Positions 43,521-52,113 of a DNA stretch of 64,000 nucleotides are shown here, in pieces (position 1 is the first letter of the stretch; every line of letters begins with the position of its first letter). Made by a program: the position numbers and the translations under genes. The stretch is from Zoogloea sp016790385 (lineage in GTDB: Bacteria; Pseudomonadota; Gammaproteobacteria; Burkholderiales; Rhodocyclaceae), in assembly GCF_041916735.1 (NCBI RefSeq), contig NZ_JAYRYY010000014.1; one strand, given 5' to 3'. The notes under the pieces are model-generated. The model was not told the origin of the DNA. It worked only from the letters and a program-made list of their open reading frames with translations, and did no database searches.

Positions 43521-44294
43521 TCACTTGGTGGTGTAGCCGCCATTGACCAGGATGGTCTGGCCGGTCATCCACCACCCCTCCGATACAAGGAAGCGGATGT
43601 AGGGAACGATGTCCTCGATGTCGGTCAGCCCGGTCTTGGAGAACCCGGACAGTGCTGCCGCCGACTTGTGGTAGGCCACCGCATCGGCGGCCTCGGCGGG
43701 GTAGAAGAATGGCGTATCCATCGGGCCCGGGCCGATGGCATTCACCGATATGCCGCGCGCCCCGAATTCCTTGGACGCCGCACGGGTAAAGTGCTCGACG
43801 GGCGCCTTGGTGCCGGCATAGCTCGAATAGAAAGGCGTGAAGGCCCCGAGCAGCGAGGTCACCACCGTCAGAACCTTGCCGCCATCATTGACGTTCTTGC
43901 CCGCCTCCTTGAGGAAGAAGAAGGCGGTCTTCGCGTTGACCGCGCTCATCTCGTCATACTCGGCTTCGGAGATATCGAGGATCGGCTTCTTGAGCACCTT
44001 GCCTACGGTATTGATCGCGATGTCCGGCGGACCGAAGGCCGCAGCAGCATCGGCGAACAGCTTCTCCATTGCCCCCGCCGAGATGAGATCTGCCTGGAAG
44101 GCCGCGGCTTGCGCGCCCGCCGCCTTGACTGCGGCGACGGTGGCTTCCGCATCCGCCTGCGTTGCTGCGCTGTTGTAGTGAATGGCAACAGCCTTGGCGC
44201 CGTGCGCAGCCAGATCGCGAGCGATCAGACCGCCGAGGTTCTTGCCGCCGCCGGCGATGAGGACGTTTTTGCCCTTGATGCGATGGTCGGTCAT
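43521..44294 (-). CDS. short-chain dehydrogenase/reductase
   Basis: This protein of 257 residues has an N-terminal nucleotide-binding turn (NVLIAGGGKNLGGLIARDLA, a variant of TGxxxGxG), the INTVG replacement of NNAG, a catalytic Ser (VVTSLLGAF), and YxxxK (YAGTK). The C-terminal LVNGGYTTK ending is typical. NAD(P)H-dependent; substrate unknown. The frame extends to 44363 but ATG at 44294 has a GGAGA site. It is divergent from a LysR-type gene 143 bases away, the usual layout of a LysR regulator with its target. Confidence 0.88.
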   Translation of the reverse strand: MTDHRIKGKNVLIAGGGKNLGGLIARDLAAHGAKAVAIHYNSAATQADAEATVAAVKAAGAQAAAFQADLISAGAMEKLFADAAAAFGPPDIAINTVGKVLKKPILDISEAEYDEMSAVNAKTAFFFLKEAGKNVNDGGKVLTVVTSLLGAFTPFYSSYAGTKAPVEHFTRAASKEFGARGISVNAIGPGPMDTPFFYPAEAADAVAYHKSAAALSGFSKTGLTDIEDIVPYIRFLVSEGWWMTGQTILVNGGYTTK

Positions 44295-44347
44295 GGAGTC
44301 TCCTTGGGGAACAATGAAGCAGCACCCTGCCGCCGCAATGTCGCCCC

Positions 44348-44375
44348 AGTCTACTGTCTGCATCTACCCCTACAA
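44348..44375 (-). promoter_or_regulatory. candidate promoter of the SDR gene
   Basis: Read on the minus strand, TTGTAG and TAGACT are separated by 16 bases, 54 bases before the SDR start, in the SDR/LysR intergenic region. It is only a moderate match. Confidence 0.35.
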
Positions 44376-44437
44376 ATACGCCATATCTGACATCACTTGT
44401 TAGACTAGCCGGACAATCATGAGCGAGGACCGCACGC

Positions 44438-45370
44438 TTGGATCGCATCGACCTCTTCCGCGTTTTCGTGCGTGTCGTTGAATGCGCCAACTTCACGCGC
44501 GCGGCCGGCCTGCTCGGCATGCCACGCTCGTCCGTATCGGCAGCGGTGATCGAGCTGGAAAGCCGAGTCGGAGCAAGGCTCCTGCACCGCACCACGCGCA
44601 AGGTTTCGCCAACACATGACGGAGCCGCCTTCTACGAACGCTGCCTCAGGGTCGTTGCAGACGTCGAAGAAACCGAAACCCTGTTCCGCCGGGGCAACGC
44701 CAAGCCTTCAGGCAGACTGAGGGTGGATCTCCCCAGCCGCATCGGACGGCTGATCGTGGCCCCTGCCCTGCCCGCCTTTCTCGACACGTACCCCGAGATC
44801 GAGATTGATCTCGGCGTAACGGATCGCGCCGTCGATCTCATCGAAGACAGCGTCGATTGCGTTCTGCGTGTTGGCCCCTTGCGCGATTCGGGTCTGATCG
44901 CCCGCCCTCTCGGCGTACTCCCCCTCATCAATGTGGCGAGCCCGATTTACCTGTCACGGCACGGCATCCCGCAGACACCCGACGATTTGAGCCGGCACTG
45001 GGCCGTCAACTACGCGTCGCCTTCGACTGGGCGGGTCGCCCCTTGGGAGTGGCTGGAAGAAGGTGTGCCGAAAAGCCTGCCCATGCGCGGGCGTGTTACC
45101 GCCAACAATGCCGAGGCCTATATCGCGTGCTGCCTGGCGGGCCTCGGGCTCATCCAGATACCGGCCTACGACGTGTGGCCCCATCTCGCCGCGGGCGAGC
45201 TCATCGAGCTCATGCCCCGGCATCGCGCTGAACCGCTTCCCATGACCATCCTGTATCCGCATCGCCAGCACCTGTCCCGCCGTGTGCAGATCTTTGCCGA
45301 TTGGCTGGAAGCGCTTCTGAAACAGACCGCCATGCAATCCCCAGAGATACGCCCAGCGCCGACATCATGA
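44438..45370 (+). CDS. LysR-family transcriptional regulator
   Basis: This 310-residue regulator has an N-terminal winged helix-turn-helix (FVRVVECANFTRAAGLLGM, RSSVSAAVIELESRVGARLL, HRTTRKVSPTHDG) and a LysR substrate-binding domain (GRLRVDLPSRIGRLIVAPAL, SVDCVLRVGPLRDSGLIAR, YIACCLAGLGLIQIPAYDV). The start is a TTG at 44438 with an AGCGAGGA site 9 bases upstream; no in-frame ATG fits. It is divergent from the SDR gene and probably regulates it. Confidence 0.88.
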   Translation: MDRIDLFRVFVRVVECANFTRAAGLLGMPRSSVSAAVIELESRVGARLLHRTTRKVSPTHDGAAFYERCLRVVADVEETETLFRRGNAKPSGRLRVDLPSRIGRLIVAPALPAFLDTYPEIEIDLGVTDRAVDLIEDSVDCVLRVGPLRDSGLIARPLGVLPLINVASPIYLSRHGIPQTPDDLSRHWAVNYASPSTGRVAPWEWLEEGVPKSLPMRGRVTANNAEAYIACCLAGLGLIQIPAYDVWPHLAAGELIELMPRHRAEPLPMTILYPHRQHLSRRVQIFADWLEALLKQTAMQSPEIRPAPTS

Positions 45371-45417
45371 CTCCGCCCGCCTCGATCTGTCGGTGCCGTC
45401 CTTCAATCCGCGGGAAA

Positions 45418-45555
45418 GGCGACGAGATGGGCGGCTTCCTCCTCGGCTCTGCGGTGGTTATGCTCTTCCCCGAGAAGCACCTCGCCTTCAACCCCGACCG
45501 CCCCCCCGCCCGCCCCATCCGCATCGGAGAGGTCATGGGCAGCCGGGCCGTATAG
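45418..45555 (+). pseudogene. diverged copy of the psd 3' end
   Basis: These 138 bases match psd 41640-41777 without a gap. By hand count 21 of 138 bases differ, most at third codon positions, and the reading frame and stop are preserved (GDEMGGFLLGSAVVMLFP, ARPIRIGE, MGSRAV). The cleavage serine motif reads LGSA in place of LGST. No psd start or N-terminal region precedes it; similarity begins abruptly near 45413 just after the LysR stop. It is followed by the MFS gene. Confidence 0.85.
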
Positions 45556-45601
45556 CCTTTCCGTGTGGGGCGCAGACCGCCCCTGCCATCCGAGGAAGCC
45601 C

Positions 45602-46747
45602 ATGCCCGCCCTGCCGATCATCGTCATCGCCCAGCTCTTCGGCACATCCCTGTGGTTCTCGGCCAACGCCGCCGGTGACGACCTGATGCGGGCCTGGCAG
45701 CTGGTGCCCGCCGACCTGGGGCGACTCACCAACGCCGTACAACTCGGCTTCATCCTTGGCACCCTCGGCTTCTCCCTCACCGGCCTCGCCGACCGCTTTC
45801 CCGCCAACCGCATCTTCGCCTTGTGCGCCCTGCTGGGTGCCGCCGCCAACGCCGGCTTTGCGCTCTTCGCCAACGGTATGGATTCGGCCCTGCCGCTGCG
45901 CTTTGCCGTCGGCCTGGCCCTGGCCGGGGTCTACCCCCTGGGCATGAAGCTGGTGGTGAGCTGGGTGCCGGAACAGGCCGGGTCGGCCCTGGCCTGGCTG
46001 GTGGGCATGCTCACCCTGGGCACCGCCCTGCCCCATGGCGTGCGCTTTCTGGAAACGGGCTGGGGCTGGCAGGCCACGGTGCTGGTTTCGTCCGGCCTCG
46101 CCGTGCTCGCCGCCGGTCTGATCAGCCGCCTGGGCGACGGCCCGCACCTGGTGCGCAAGCCCGGCACCCCGCCCCTGCGCCTGGGGCGCGTGCTGCTCAC
46201 CTTCACCGAACCGCGCTTCCGGGCCTCGGCCCTGGGCTACTTTGGCCACATGTGGGAGCTCTACGCCTTTTGGACCCTGGTGCCGCTGCTCGTCGGCACC
46301 ATCGCCCAGGGCAAGGCCTCCGGGCCGGCCTTCGCCGTCATCGGCATCGGCGCTGCCGGCTGCGTGCTGGGCGGCTTTGCCAGCCGCAGGATCGGCAGCG
46401 CCCGCGTCGCCGCCATCGCCCTGGCCGTCTCGGCCGCCTGCTGCGCCGCCTATCCCTTCCTCAAGGGCAGCCCCGAATGGCTGCTGGCCCTGGTGATGCT
46501 GATCTGGGGCGCCAGCGTGGTGGCCGACTCGCCCCACTTCTCGGCCCTGTCGGCCCGCGCCTGCCCGCCGGAGATCGTCGGCAGCGCCCTCGCCTTCCAG
46601 AACGCCATCGGCTTCGCCATCACCATGGTGTCCATCACCCTCAGCACCCGGCTGTGGCCGCAATGGCACGAGCAGGTGGCGTGGCTGCTGCTGCCCGGGC
46701 CGCTGCTGGGGCTGGTGGCGCTGTCGCCCCTGTGGCGCAGGCCTTGA
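45602..46747 (+). CDS. major facilitator superfamily transporter
   Basis: This protein of 381 residues has twelve predicted membrane helices. It begins LPIIVIAQLFGTSLWFSANA, has the MFS motif-A-like segment GLADRFPANRIF, and GVYPLGMKLVVSWVPEQAGS. This subgroup is typically annotated as MFS transporter with no substrate known. ATG follows GAGGAAG. Its place after the psd fragment suggests that it originally lay directly downstream of psd. Confidence 0.85.
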   Translation: MPALPIIVIAQLFGTSLWFSANAAGDDLMRAWQLVPADLGRLTNAVQLGFILGTLGFSLTGLADRFPANRIFALCALLGAAANAGFALFANGMDSALPLRFAVGLALAGVYPLGMKLVVSWVPEQAGSALAWLVGMLTLGTALPHGVRFLETGWGWQATVLVSSGLAVLAAGLISRLGDGPHLVRKPGTPPLRLGRVLLTFTEPRFRASALGYFGHMWELYAFWTLVPLLVGTIAQGKASGPAFAVIGIGAAGCVLGGFASRRIGSARVAAIALAVSAACCAAYPFLKGSPEWLLALVMLIWGASVVADSPHFSALSARACPPEIVGSALAFQNAIGFAITMVSITLSTRLWPQWHEQVAWLLLPGPLLGLVALSPLWRRP

Positions 46748-46801
46748 GCGGGCAGCCCCGCTCACGGCCTGCCACGCCAGCGCGGCAACACCCGCCGGCA
46801 T

Positions 46802-49375
46802 TCAGCAGCGGCGCACCTCGCCCCGCAGGCCATCCACCTCCACTTCATCGCCATCCCCCAGCGCATCGAGAATGCCGGGCAGGTTGATCACGGCCGGCAG
46901 CGCAAACTCGCGCGCGACGATGGCCGCATGGGACAGGTAGCCCCCGGTTTCCACCACCAGCCCGGCCGCCTTCAGAAAAAGCGGCGTCCACCCGGGATCG
47001 GTGGAAGGCGCAACCAGGATTTCCCCGGGCTGGAGCATGGCCCCTTCGGAGGGGTGGCGAAGCCGGCGCACCCGGCCACGAACGATGCCGGTGCCGGTGG
47101 CAACACCTCGCCACACGCCACCCGGCGAAGCCTCACCGGCGCGATCCATGCCAGCCGGGGCGTATCGGCCCGCCCCGGCGGCCTCCGAATCCCGCGCGAC
47201 ATCGCCGCAGTCCGGCCGGAACCACTCCTCCGGCACCATCGCCTGCCACTGGGCAAAGCGCGCCTGACGCTCCGCCACGCGGGCACGCAGGCCACCGGAA
47301 GTGAGATGCCCCTCGGCGTAGCGTTCCAGCTCGCTGGGAAACAGGTGAAAGATCTCGTCCGCCGCGGCGAGCGCCCCCTCCGCGACAAGACGCTCGCCTA
47401 TCTGCAACCACAGCCGGCGACCCGCCGCCAGCAGGGCAATCAGGGCGCTGCGCGCGGCTTCGCGGCGGTTGCTGTCACGGGTCGCCGCCTTGACCTGGGC
47501 GCGGATCAGCGGCCGTGCCCACACCGGCAGCTCGCGCCGGATACGCTGCCACGCCGCAGCGGCTGCCGCCTGCTGACGACGGTGCAAGGCGCCGGCATCC
47601 ACCTCGGCCAGGGCCGGCAGCTGTTCGAGCAGCAACTCCGGCGCCTCGGACCAACGGGGGCTGCGCAAGTAGGTTTCGTAATGGCCGCGATGGCCGTAGC
47701 GATCAAGGAAGGCCGCCAGTTCGGGGGCAAACTCGGGGTCGGAAAGCCAGGGCTGCCAATCACCGTTTTTGCCCACCGGCCATGGGTGGCCTTGAACGTG
47801 GCGCTTACGCGCCACCTGCGCCAGGGCCAGCAGTGCGTAAGCCTGCTGCGCCGTCACGCTCGGCTCGCCCCCGGCCAGCAGCGCGGCGCCAACCGCCGCG
47901 CCCTCGCCGGGAAAATGGCGCTCCAGCGTATCGAGCAGCAGGCTCAGACTGCCGCCGCCGGAGCCCTGTAGAAAGAACAGCCCGATGGACTCCCGCGCAG
48001 GCCGCAGCGTGTTGTGCAGCAATGCCGCAAGGGCTTTGTTGTCGGAGGGCAGCGTGACGCTGCGCGGCGCTCGGGCGAGGGCGAGTGCCGCCACCACTTC
48101 GGCATCGCCCCGCCGGCCAAGCGCCGGCGCCCGGCGCAGATAGTTGAATGTGCGCCCCAGGCGTTGCAGGCGCTGGCGCCAGCCCGGCGGCGTCGTGGCG
48201 ATCACGGGCTGATGCCCGCCCATCAGGGCATTGAAGCGCTCGGGCAGCAGGCCCACGCCATCCCAGGCCTCCCACTGCATGATCGCCGCTTCGAGGTAGA
48301 GCCTTCCGCCAAACAAACCGGCCCGCTGGACTCCGGGCAACAGGGGCGCGCCCGCCAGCCGCCAGCCCTGCTCCAGCAAGTCGTTGCAGCCGCGCCGCGA
48401 GAAATTCCAGTCCATGGCCTGCAAGGGTTCGGGCATCACCTCGCAGGTATTGCCGCGGGTCCAGATCGGCGGCTGGCCGCGCAAACCGGCATAGGTGTAA
48501 TACGGCCGCCGGGTCACCGGCCGCGCCTGGGTCAGCCAGAACTGGCCCCCATCCCAGACCCATTCGAGGTCGTGGAAGGGCGCAACGAAGTCGCAGGCCA
48601 GCGCCGCGTCCCGCAGCAGCGCAGCCAGCGCCTCCGCCTGCTCACACGCGAGCACCGGCGCCTGCGCTTGCGCACCGGGCACGGGCAGGCGCTCGGTGCC
48701 GCCTCCCGCCGCCGGCTGCGCATGCACGGTCTTGCGGCCCGGGCGGCATTCCAGCAGGCGCCAGACATCGCTCGTATCCTCGGAAAAAACGTATTCGTCA
48801 CCCTCGCTTTCACCCCCGACCAGGGTTTCGCCCAAGCCCCAGTTGGCATGCACGACGATACGATCCTCGCGCCCACTGATCGGGTCGCATGTAAACGCAA
48901 TGCCGGACGCCACAGCGGGCAGAAGAGGCATCACCACCACCGCCATGGCGGCCTCGTCCGCCAGCCCCAGGCGCTCACGATAGGCCGCGGCTGTCGGCGT
49001 GCCAAGGGACGCCCACACCTCGGCAACGGCCGCCGTCAGGGCCGAGGTGCCACACACATTGAGGCGCGAAACAAAAACCCCGGCAAACGATGCCACCGCC
49101 GCATCCTCACACGACGCCGACGAGCGCACGGCGAGGGGCGTCTGCAACCAGCCGCGCGCTGCCAGCTCGGAGTGCAGCATGGCAAGCAGCGCGTCAGGCA
49201 GCCCCCCTTGCGCCCCGCCCGCCCGCCGGCTCCAGGCCGCCGGGATGACGAAGAAATCGGGCACCGGCAGGCCCCGCTGGCGCAGCACGCCCAGCTGCCG
49301 ACCCTTGCCCCCTACGCGGGCGGGGTCGGCCAGCGCGGCCGCCTCGGCGCTGCACAAGCGCAACTCGCCGTTCAT
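46802..49375 (-). CDS. rifampicin phosphotransferase-like PEP/pyruvate-binding-domain enzyme
   Basis: This cytoplasmic protein of 857 residues has an N-terminal ATP-grasp PPDK_N domain (GGKGRQLGVLRQRGLPVPDFF, AVRSSASCEDAAVASFAGVF, SGIAFTCDPISGRED), a long helical middle domain, and a C-terminal phosphohistidine swivel domain with GGYLSHAAIVARE and His816. The PEP-binding TIM barrel of PEP synthase is absent. This order and length fit rifampicin phosphotransferase (Rph), which phosphorylates its substrate with ATP through the swivelling His. The actual substrate is uncertain, since Rph-like proteins vary in the middle domain. It overlaps its TetR regulator by 4 bases. Confidence 0.78.
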   Translation of the reverse strand: MNGELRLCSAEAAALADPARVGGKGRQLGVLRQRGLPVPDFFVIPAAWSRRAGGAQGGLPDALLAMLHSELAARGWLQTPLAVRSSASCEDAAVASFAGVFVSRLNVCGTSALTAAVAEVWASLGTPTAAAYRERLGLADEAAMAVVVMPLLPAVASGIAFTCDPISGREDRIVVHANWGLGETLVGGESEGDEYVFSEDTSDVWRLLECRPGRKTVHAQPAAGGGTERLPVPGAQAQAPVLACEQAEALAALLRDAALACDFVAPFHDLEWVWDGGQFWLTQARPVTRRPYYTYAGLRGQPPIWTRGNTCEVMPEPLQAMDWNFSRRGCNDLLEQGWRLAGAPLLPGVQRAGLFGGRLYLEAAIMQWEAWDGVGLLPERFNALMGGHQPVIATTPPGWRQRLQRLGRTFNYLRRAPALGRRGDAEVVAALALARAPRSVTLPSDNKALAALLHNTLRPARESIGLFFLQGSGGGSLSLLLDTLERHFPGEGAAVGAALLAGGEPSVTAQQAYALLALAQVARKRHVQGHPWPVGKNGDWQPWLSDPEFAPELAAFLDRYGHRGHYETYLRSPRWSEAPELLLEQLPALAEVDAGALHRRQQAAAAAAWQRIRRELPVWARPLIRAQVKAATRDSNRREAARSALIALLAAGRRLWLQIGERLVAEGALAAADEIFHLFPSELERYAEGHLTSGGLRARVAERQARFAQWQAMVPEEWFRPDCGDVARDSEAAGAGRYAPAGMDRAGEASPGGVWRGVATGTGIVRGRVRRLRHPSEGAMLQPGEILVAPSTDPGWTPLFLKAAGLVVETGGYLSHAAIVAREFALPAVINLPGILDALGDGDEVEVDGLRGEVRRC

Positions 49376-49995
49376 CGCCCTTGCTCCAGACCACCGCAGA
49401 CGAGATCGAGCATGGTCACGAATTCACCCGCCAGGGACAGGCGCGGGTCGGCCAGACAGCGCAGCATGGTCGCCAGGTGCGCAAACTGGAGGTGCATCAC
49501 CAGCATGTCCAGGGGCAGATCGGTGCGGAAGTCACCGGCCGCCTGGCCCTGGGCGATCAGCTCGCCGAAAAGGCGGTCCATGCCGCTGCGCTCGCGGGCT
49601 TCTTCCGGCAGATGCGGATCGCCGAGACGAAAACGGACGTAGGGCGCCAGAAAGCTGCGCCGGCTTTCGCACCAGGCCGCCTGAAGCTCCAGAAAACGCG
49701 CCAGCCGCGCCCGCCCCGGGGCCGCCCGCGCCAGCTCGGGCTGAAGCGTCGGCCAGGCGGCGCGCAGCTCGCGGTGAAACACGTGGCGCAGCAGCGCCTC
49801 CTTGACCGGGAAGTAGCGGTAAAGCGTGACCTTGGAAACATCGGCGCGCTCCGCGATGCGCTCCATCGTCACCGCCTCGAAACCCTCGGCCTCAAACAGC
49901 GCCCAGGCCGTGTCGGCCAGATGGTCGAGCTGCTGCACGCGCTTGCGCTCACGGCGACCGGCTTCGGGCAGGGCGCTCGGCTTGTCGTCGGTCAT
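49372..49995 (-). CDS. TetR-family repressor of the Rph-like gene
   Basis: This protein of 207 residues has a TetR HTH (MERIAERADVSKVTLYRYFP) and a ligand-binding C-terminal domain. It heads a two-gene operon with the Rph-like enzyme, overlapping its start by 4 bases (ATGA). Two palindromes of the TetR-operator type lie 104-133 bases upstream, so autoregulation and induction by the enzyme's substrate are likely. Confidence 0.88.
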   Translation of the reverse strand: MTDDKPSALPEAGRRERKRVQQLDHLADTAWALFEAEGFEAVTMERIAERADVSKVTLYRYFPVKEALLRHVFHRELRAAWPTLQPELARAAPGRARLARFLELQAAWCESRRSFLAPYVRFRLGDPHLPEEARERSGMDRLFGELIAQGQAAGDFRTDLPLDMLVMHLQFAHLATMLRCLADPRLSLAGEFVTMLDLVCGGLEQGR

Positions 49996-50098
49996 ACCTC
50001 ACCCCCTTTGGCCCGGCCACAGCGGTTTGCGGCCGGAGTGAAAGGCATTTTCATCATGGCCGGTGTAAAGCGGGCACTCATGATTCCCTCGCAAGTAA

Positions 50099-50128
50099 TG
50101 AACTACGTTAATTATTGAACGACGTTCA
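50099..50128. promoter_or_regulatory. tandem TetR-type operator palindromes
   Basis: TGAACGACGTTCA (50116-50128) is a perfect 13-base palindrome. TGAACTACGTTAA (50099-50111) is an imperfect copy, with centres 17 bases apart. Both lie between the TetR gene and the divergent methyltransferase gene, so both genes could be controlled. The rest of the 320-base gap 49996-50315 holds nothing else recognised. Confidence 0.65.
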
Positions 50129-50315
50129 CTATTTTACAAGAGGCCGAAAACCGGAGGGAATCGCCCCAAGGAGAAACAGGCATTTCATTGGGACATCGTC
50201 GGGGCGGAAGAGGGGCCGGACCTACACGCGGGCACTGCGGGAGAGGCAGCGCTGCGCAGCCAAAGCATCACAGCCTGCTAATATTTCAGCCCGCCAAGCC
50301 CAGCCCCATGCCGCC

Positions 50316-51032
50316 ATGACCATGAAGATCGCCGACCCCAGCCACACCCAGCGCTGCAACGAAGTCCAGCTCATGCTGGCCGAACTGCCCCTCGACGGCG
50401 CCCGGGTGCTGGAGCTGGGCTGCGGCCGCGCCGAAAAGACCCGCAGCCTCGCCGAGAGCGGCCGGGTGCGCGAGATCCTGGCTCTGGAGGTGGACAGCAT
50501 CCAGCACGCCCGCAACCTCCAGATCACCGACCTGCCCCAGGTCCGCTTTCTCCACGGCGGCGCCGAGGCCATCCCCGCCGACGACGCCAGCGTGGACCTG
50601 GTGATCCTGTTCAAATCCCTGCACCACGTGCCGGTGGCCCACATGGATCAGGCCCTGGCCGAGATCGCCCGAGTGCTGCGCCCCGGCGGACTGGCGTGGA
50701 TCTCCGAACCGATCTACGCCGGCGACTTCAACGAAGTCATCCGCCTCTTCCACGACGAGAAAACCGTGCGCGAAGCCGCCTTTGCCGCCGAATGCCGGGC
50801 CGTGGAGGGCGGCATCCTGGCCCTCGACCGCCAGCTCTTCTTCCAGACCCGCAGCCACTTTGCCGACTTCGCCGAATTCGACGCACGGATGATCCAGGTG
50901 ACCCACACCAAGCACCGCCTATCCCCGGATCTCTACGCCCAAGTACGCCAGGCCTTCGAAGCCCACATCGGCCCGGAAGGCGCCACCTTCTACCCGCCCC
51001 AGCGGGTGGATGTGCTGAAGAAGCCGGGCTGA
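50316..51032 (+). CDS. class I SAM-dependent methyltransferase
   Basis: This protein of 238 residues has the SAM motif VLELGCGRAEKTRSL near residue 30, the acidic motif LALEVD, the post-motif HGGAEAIPADDASVDLVI and motif RVLRPGGLAWISEP. The class matches small-molecule (Methyltransf_11) enzymes. The frame is open back to 50115, but the added 67 residues look like an upstream region rather than protein, and that stretch holds the TetR operators. No clear ribosome site was found, so ATG at 50316 or 50322 remains uncertain. Confidence 0.8.
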   Translation: MTMKIADPSHTQRCNEVQLMLAELPLDGARVLELGCGRAEKTRSLAESGRVREILALEVDSIQHARNLQITDLPQVRFLHGGAEAIPADDASVDLVILFKSLHHVPVAHMDQALAEIARVLRPGGLAWISEPIYAGDFNEVIRLFHDEKTVREAAFAAECRAVEGGILALDRQLFFQTRSHFADFAEFDARMIQVTHTKHRLSPDLYAQVRQAFEAHIGPEGATFYPPQRVDVLKKPG

Positions 51033-51044
51033 GCGCCGTCCCTA

Positions 51045-51632
51045 TCAACCCGGAGCCGACACCCCCATAACAGCCCCCTCGTCCCGGCACACGGCATAGC
51101 GCAATTCCGCCATGCCGGAACCCATCTGGCTGACTGACAACAGGCGCAGCCCCGGGCTCAGGATCCGACGCGGCAGCAGCGGCTTGCCACTCCCCAGGGT
51201 CGCCGAGCCGATCTGCACGATGAGCTCATCGAGCAAGCCGGCGTCGAGGAACTGACCGGCCAGTTCGCCGCCGCCGACGATCCAGATGTTCCTGCCCCTC
51301 GCCGCTGCCATCATGTCGGCGTGCACCTGGCGGACATCCCCCGCCACAAAGCGGATGTCCGCCCCCTCGATCGCCGGATGCACCCGATGGCTGAAGACCC
51401 AGGCCGGCTGGGTATACGGCCAGGGCGAGCCGGTCTCCTTCGCCACCGCGTCCCCGTTGCGCAGCAGCCACTCATAGGTCGATGCGCCCATGGCCAGGGC
51501 CCCCACCCCGGCAATGAAGGCCGGGTAGCCGGAGGCATTCACGTCACCAAGGGGGAACAGCCAGTCGAGGGAATCGTCTTCCGTGGCGATAAAGCCATCG
51601 AGGGAGGAGGCGGTGTAATACTGGGTTTTCAT
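51045..51632 (-). CDS. dihydrofolate reductase / RibD C-terminal domain protein
   Basis: This protein of 195 residues begins with TQYYTASSLDGFIATEDDSLDWL, the usual opening of RibD_C reductases (family of YwjB/YyaP). It has the ALAMGASTYEWLL helix and IWIVGGGELAGQFLDAGLLDEL. NADPH-dependent reductase fold; the substrate is unknown and it is unlikely to be the housekeeping DHFR. The frame extends upstream to 51689, but the ATG at 51632 starts at the conserved first strand. Confidence 0.85.
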   Translation of the reverse strand: MKTQYYTASSLDGFIATEDDSLDWLFPLGDVNASGYPAFIAGVGALAMGASTYEWLLRNGDAVAKETGSPWPYTQPAWVFSHRVHPAIEGADIRFVAGDVRQVHADMMAAARGRNIWIVGGGELAGQFLDAGLLDELIVQIGSATLGSGKPLLPRRILSPGLRLLSVSQMGSGMAELRYAVCRDEGAVMGVSAPG

Positions 51633-51714
51633 GGCCGGGCAGGATAAAGGCATGCGCTGTTGCGACCCATAGTTTTGCCAGACAAGCAAAGGCGGTCAGC
51701 GGCCGCATCCACAA

Positions 51715-52113
51715 TCATTCAACCGGAGCCTCGTGTGCCCGCCGCGCCAACAGTAATAGATGCGCGGCCCCCAACACGGGCGCAGCGAACAGCACGGCAA
51801 CTGGCCCCGACGGCGCCTGCGCAGCGGCCGCCAGGGCAGCGACGGCCCCAAGTCCCAGCCCTACATACTGGAGCACCGACCCGGACCATCGCCGACCAAA
51901 GAAAACACGACGCAGCAAGCCGCACGCGCACACCACGCCCCACACCCCAGCGACGACCATGGCAAGTGCCACACCCCAATCGCCGCCGGACCGCCCCCAA
52001 ACGGCAATCAGCATGACCGGCGCAAAGATCAACCCCTGCAACAGAACCCCTATCGCCGGGCCAAAGAGCACGGCGAATTCGACGATCAACCACCAGGGCT
52101 TAGCACGGATCAT
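51715..52113 (-). CDS. hypothetical membrane protein next to the CDF transporter
   Basis: This protein of 132 residues has four hydrophobic segments (LIVEFAVLFGPAIGVLLQG, LIFAPVMLIAVWG, VALAMVVAGVWGVVCACGLL, YVGLGLGAVAALAAAAQ). No domain was recognised. Its ATG overlaps the stop of the upstream cation transporter gene by 4 bases. It may be an accessory to the transporter or a separate membrane protein. The longer frame back to 52581 is antisense to nothing but lies within the CDF gene in another frame and is not real. Confidence 0.6.
   Translation of the reverse strand: MIRAKPWWLIVEFAVLFGPAIGVLLQGLIFAPVMLIAVWGRSGGDWGVALAMVVAGVWGVVCACGLLRRVFFGRRWSGSVLQYVGLGLGAVAALAAAAQAPSGPVAVLFAAPVLGAAHLLLLARRAHEAPVE

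Noticed and set aside
45301..45555. An 84-codon frame ending in psd-like sequence as a real gene
   Set aside because: Only the last 46 codons resemble psd; the rest overlaps the LysR gene end and has no matching start. It is annotated as a fragment.
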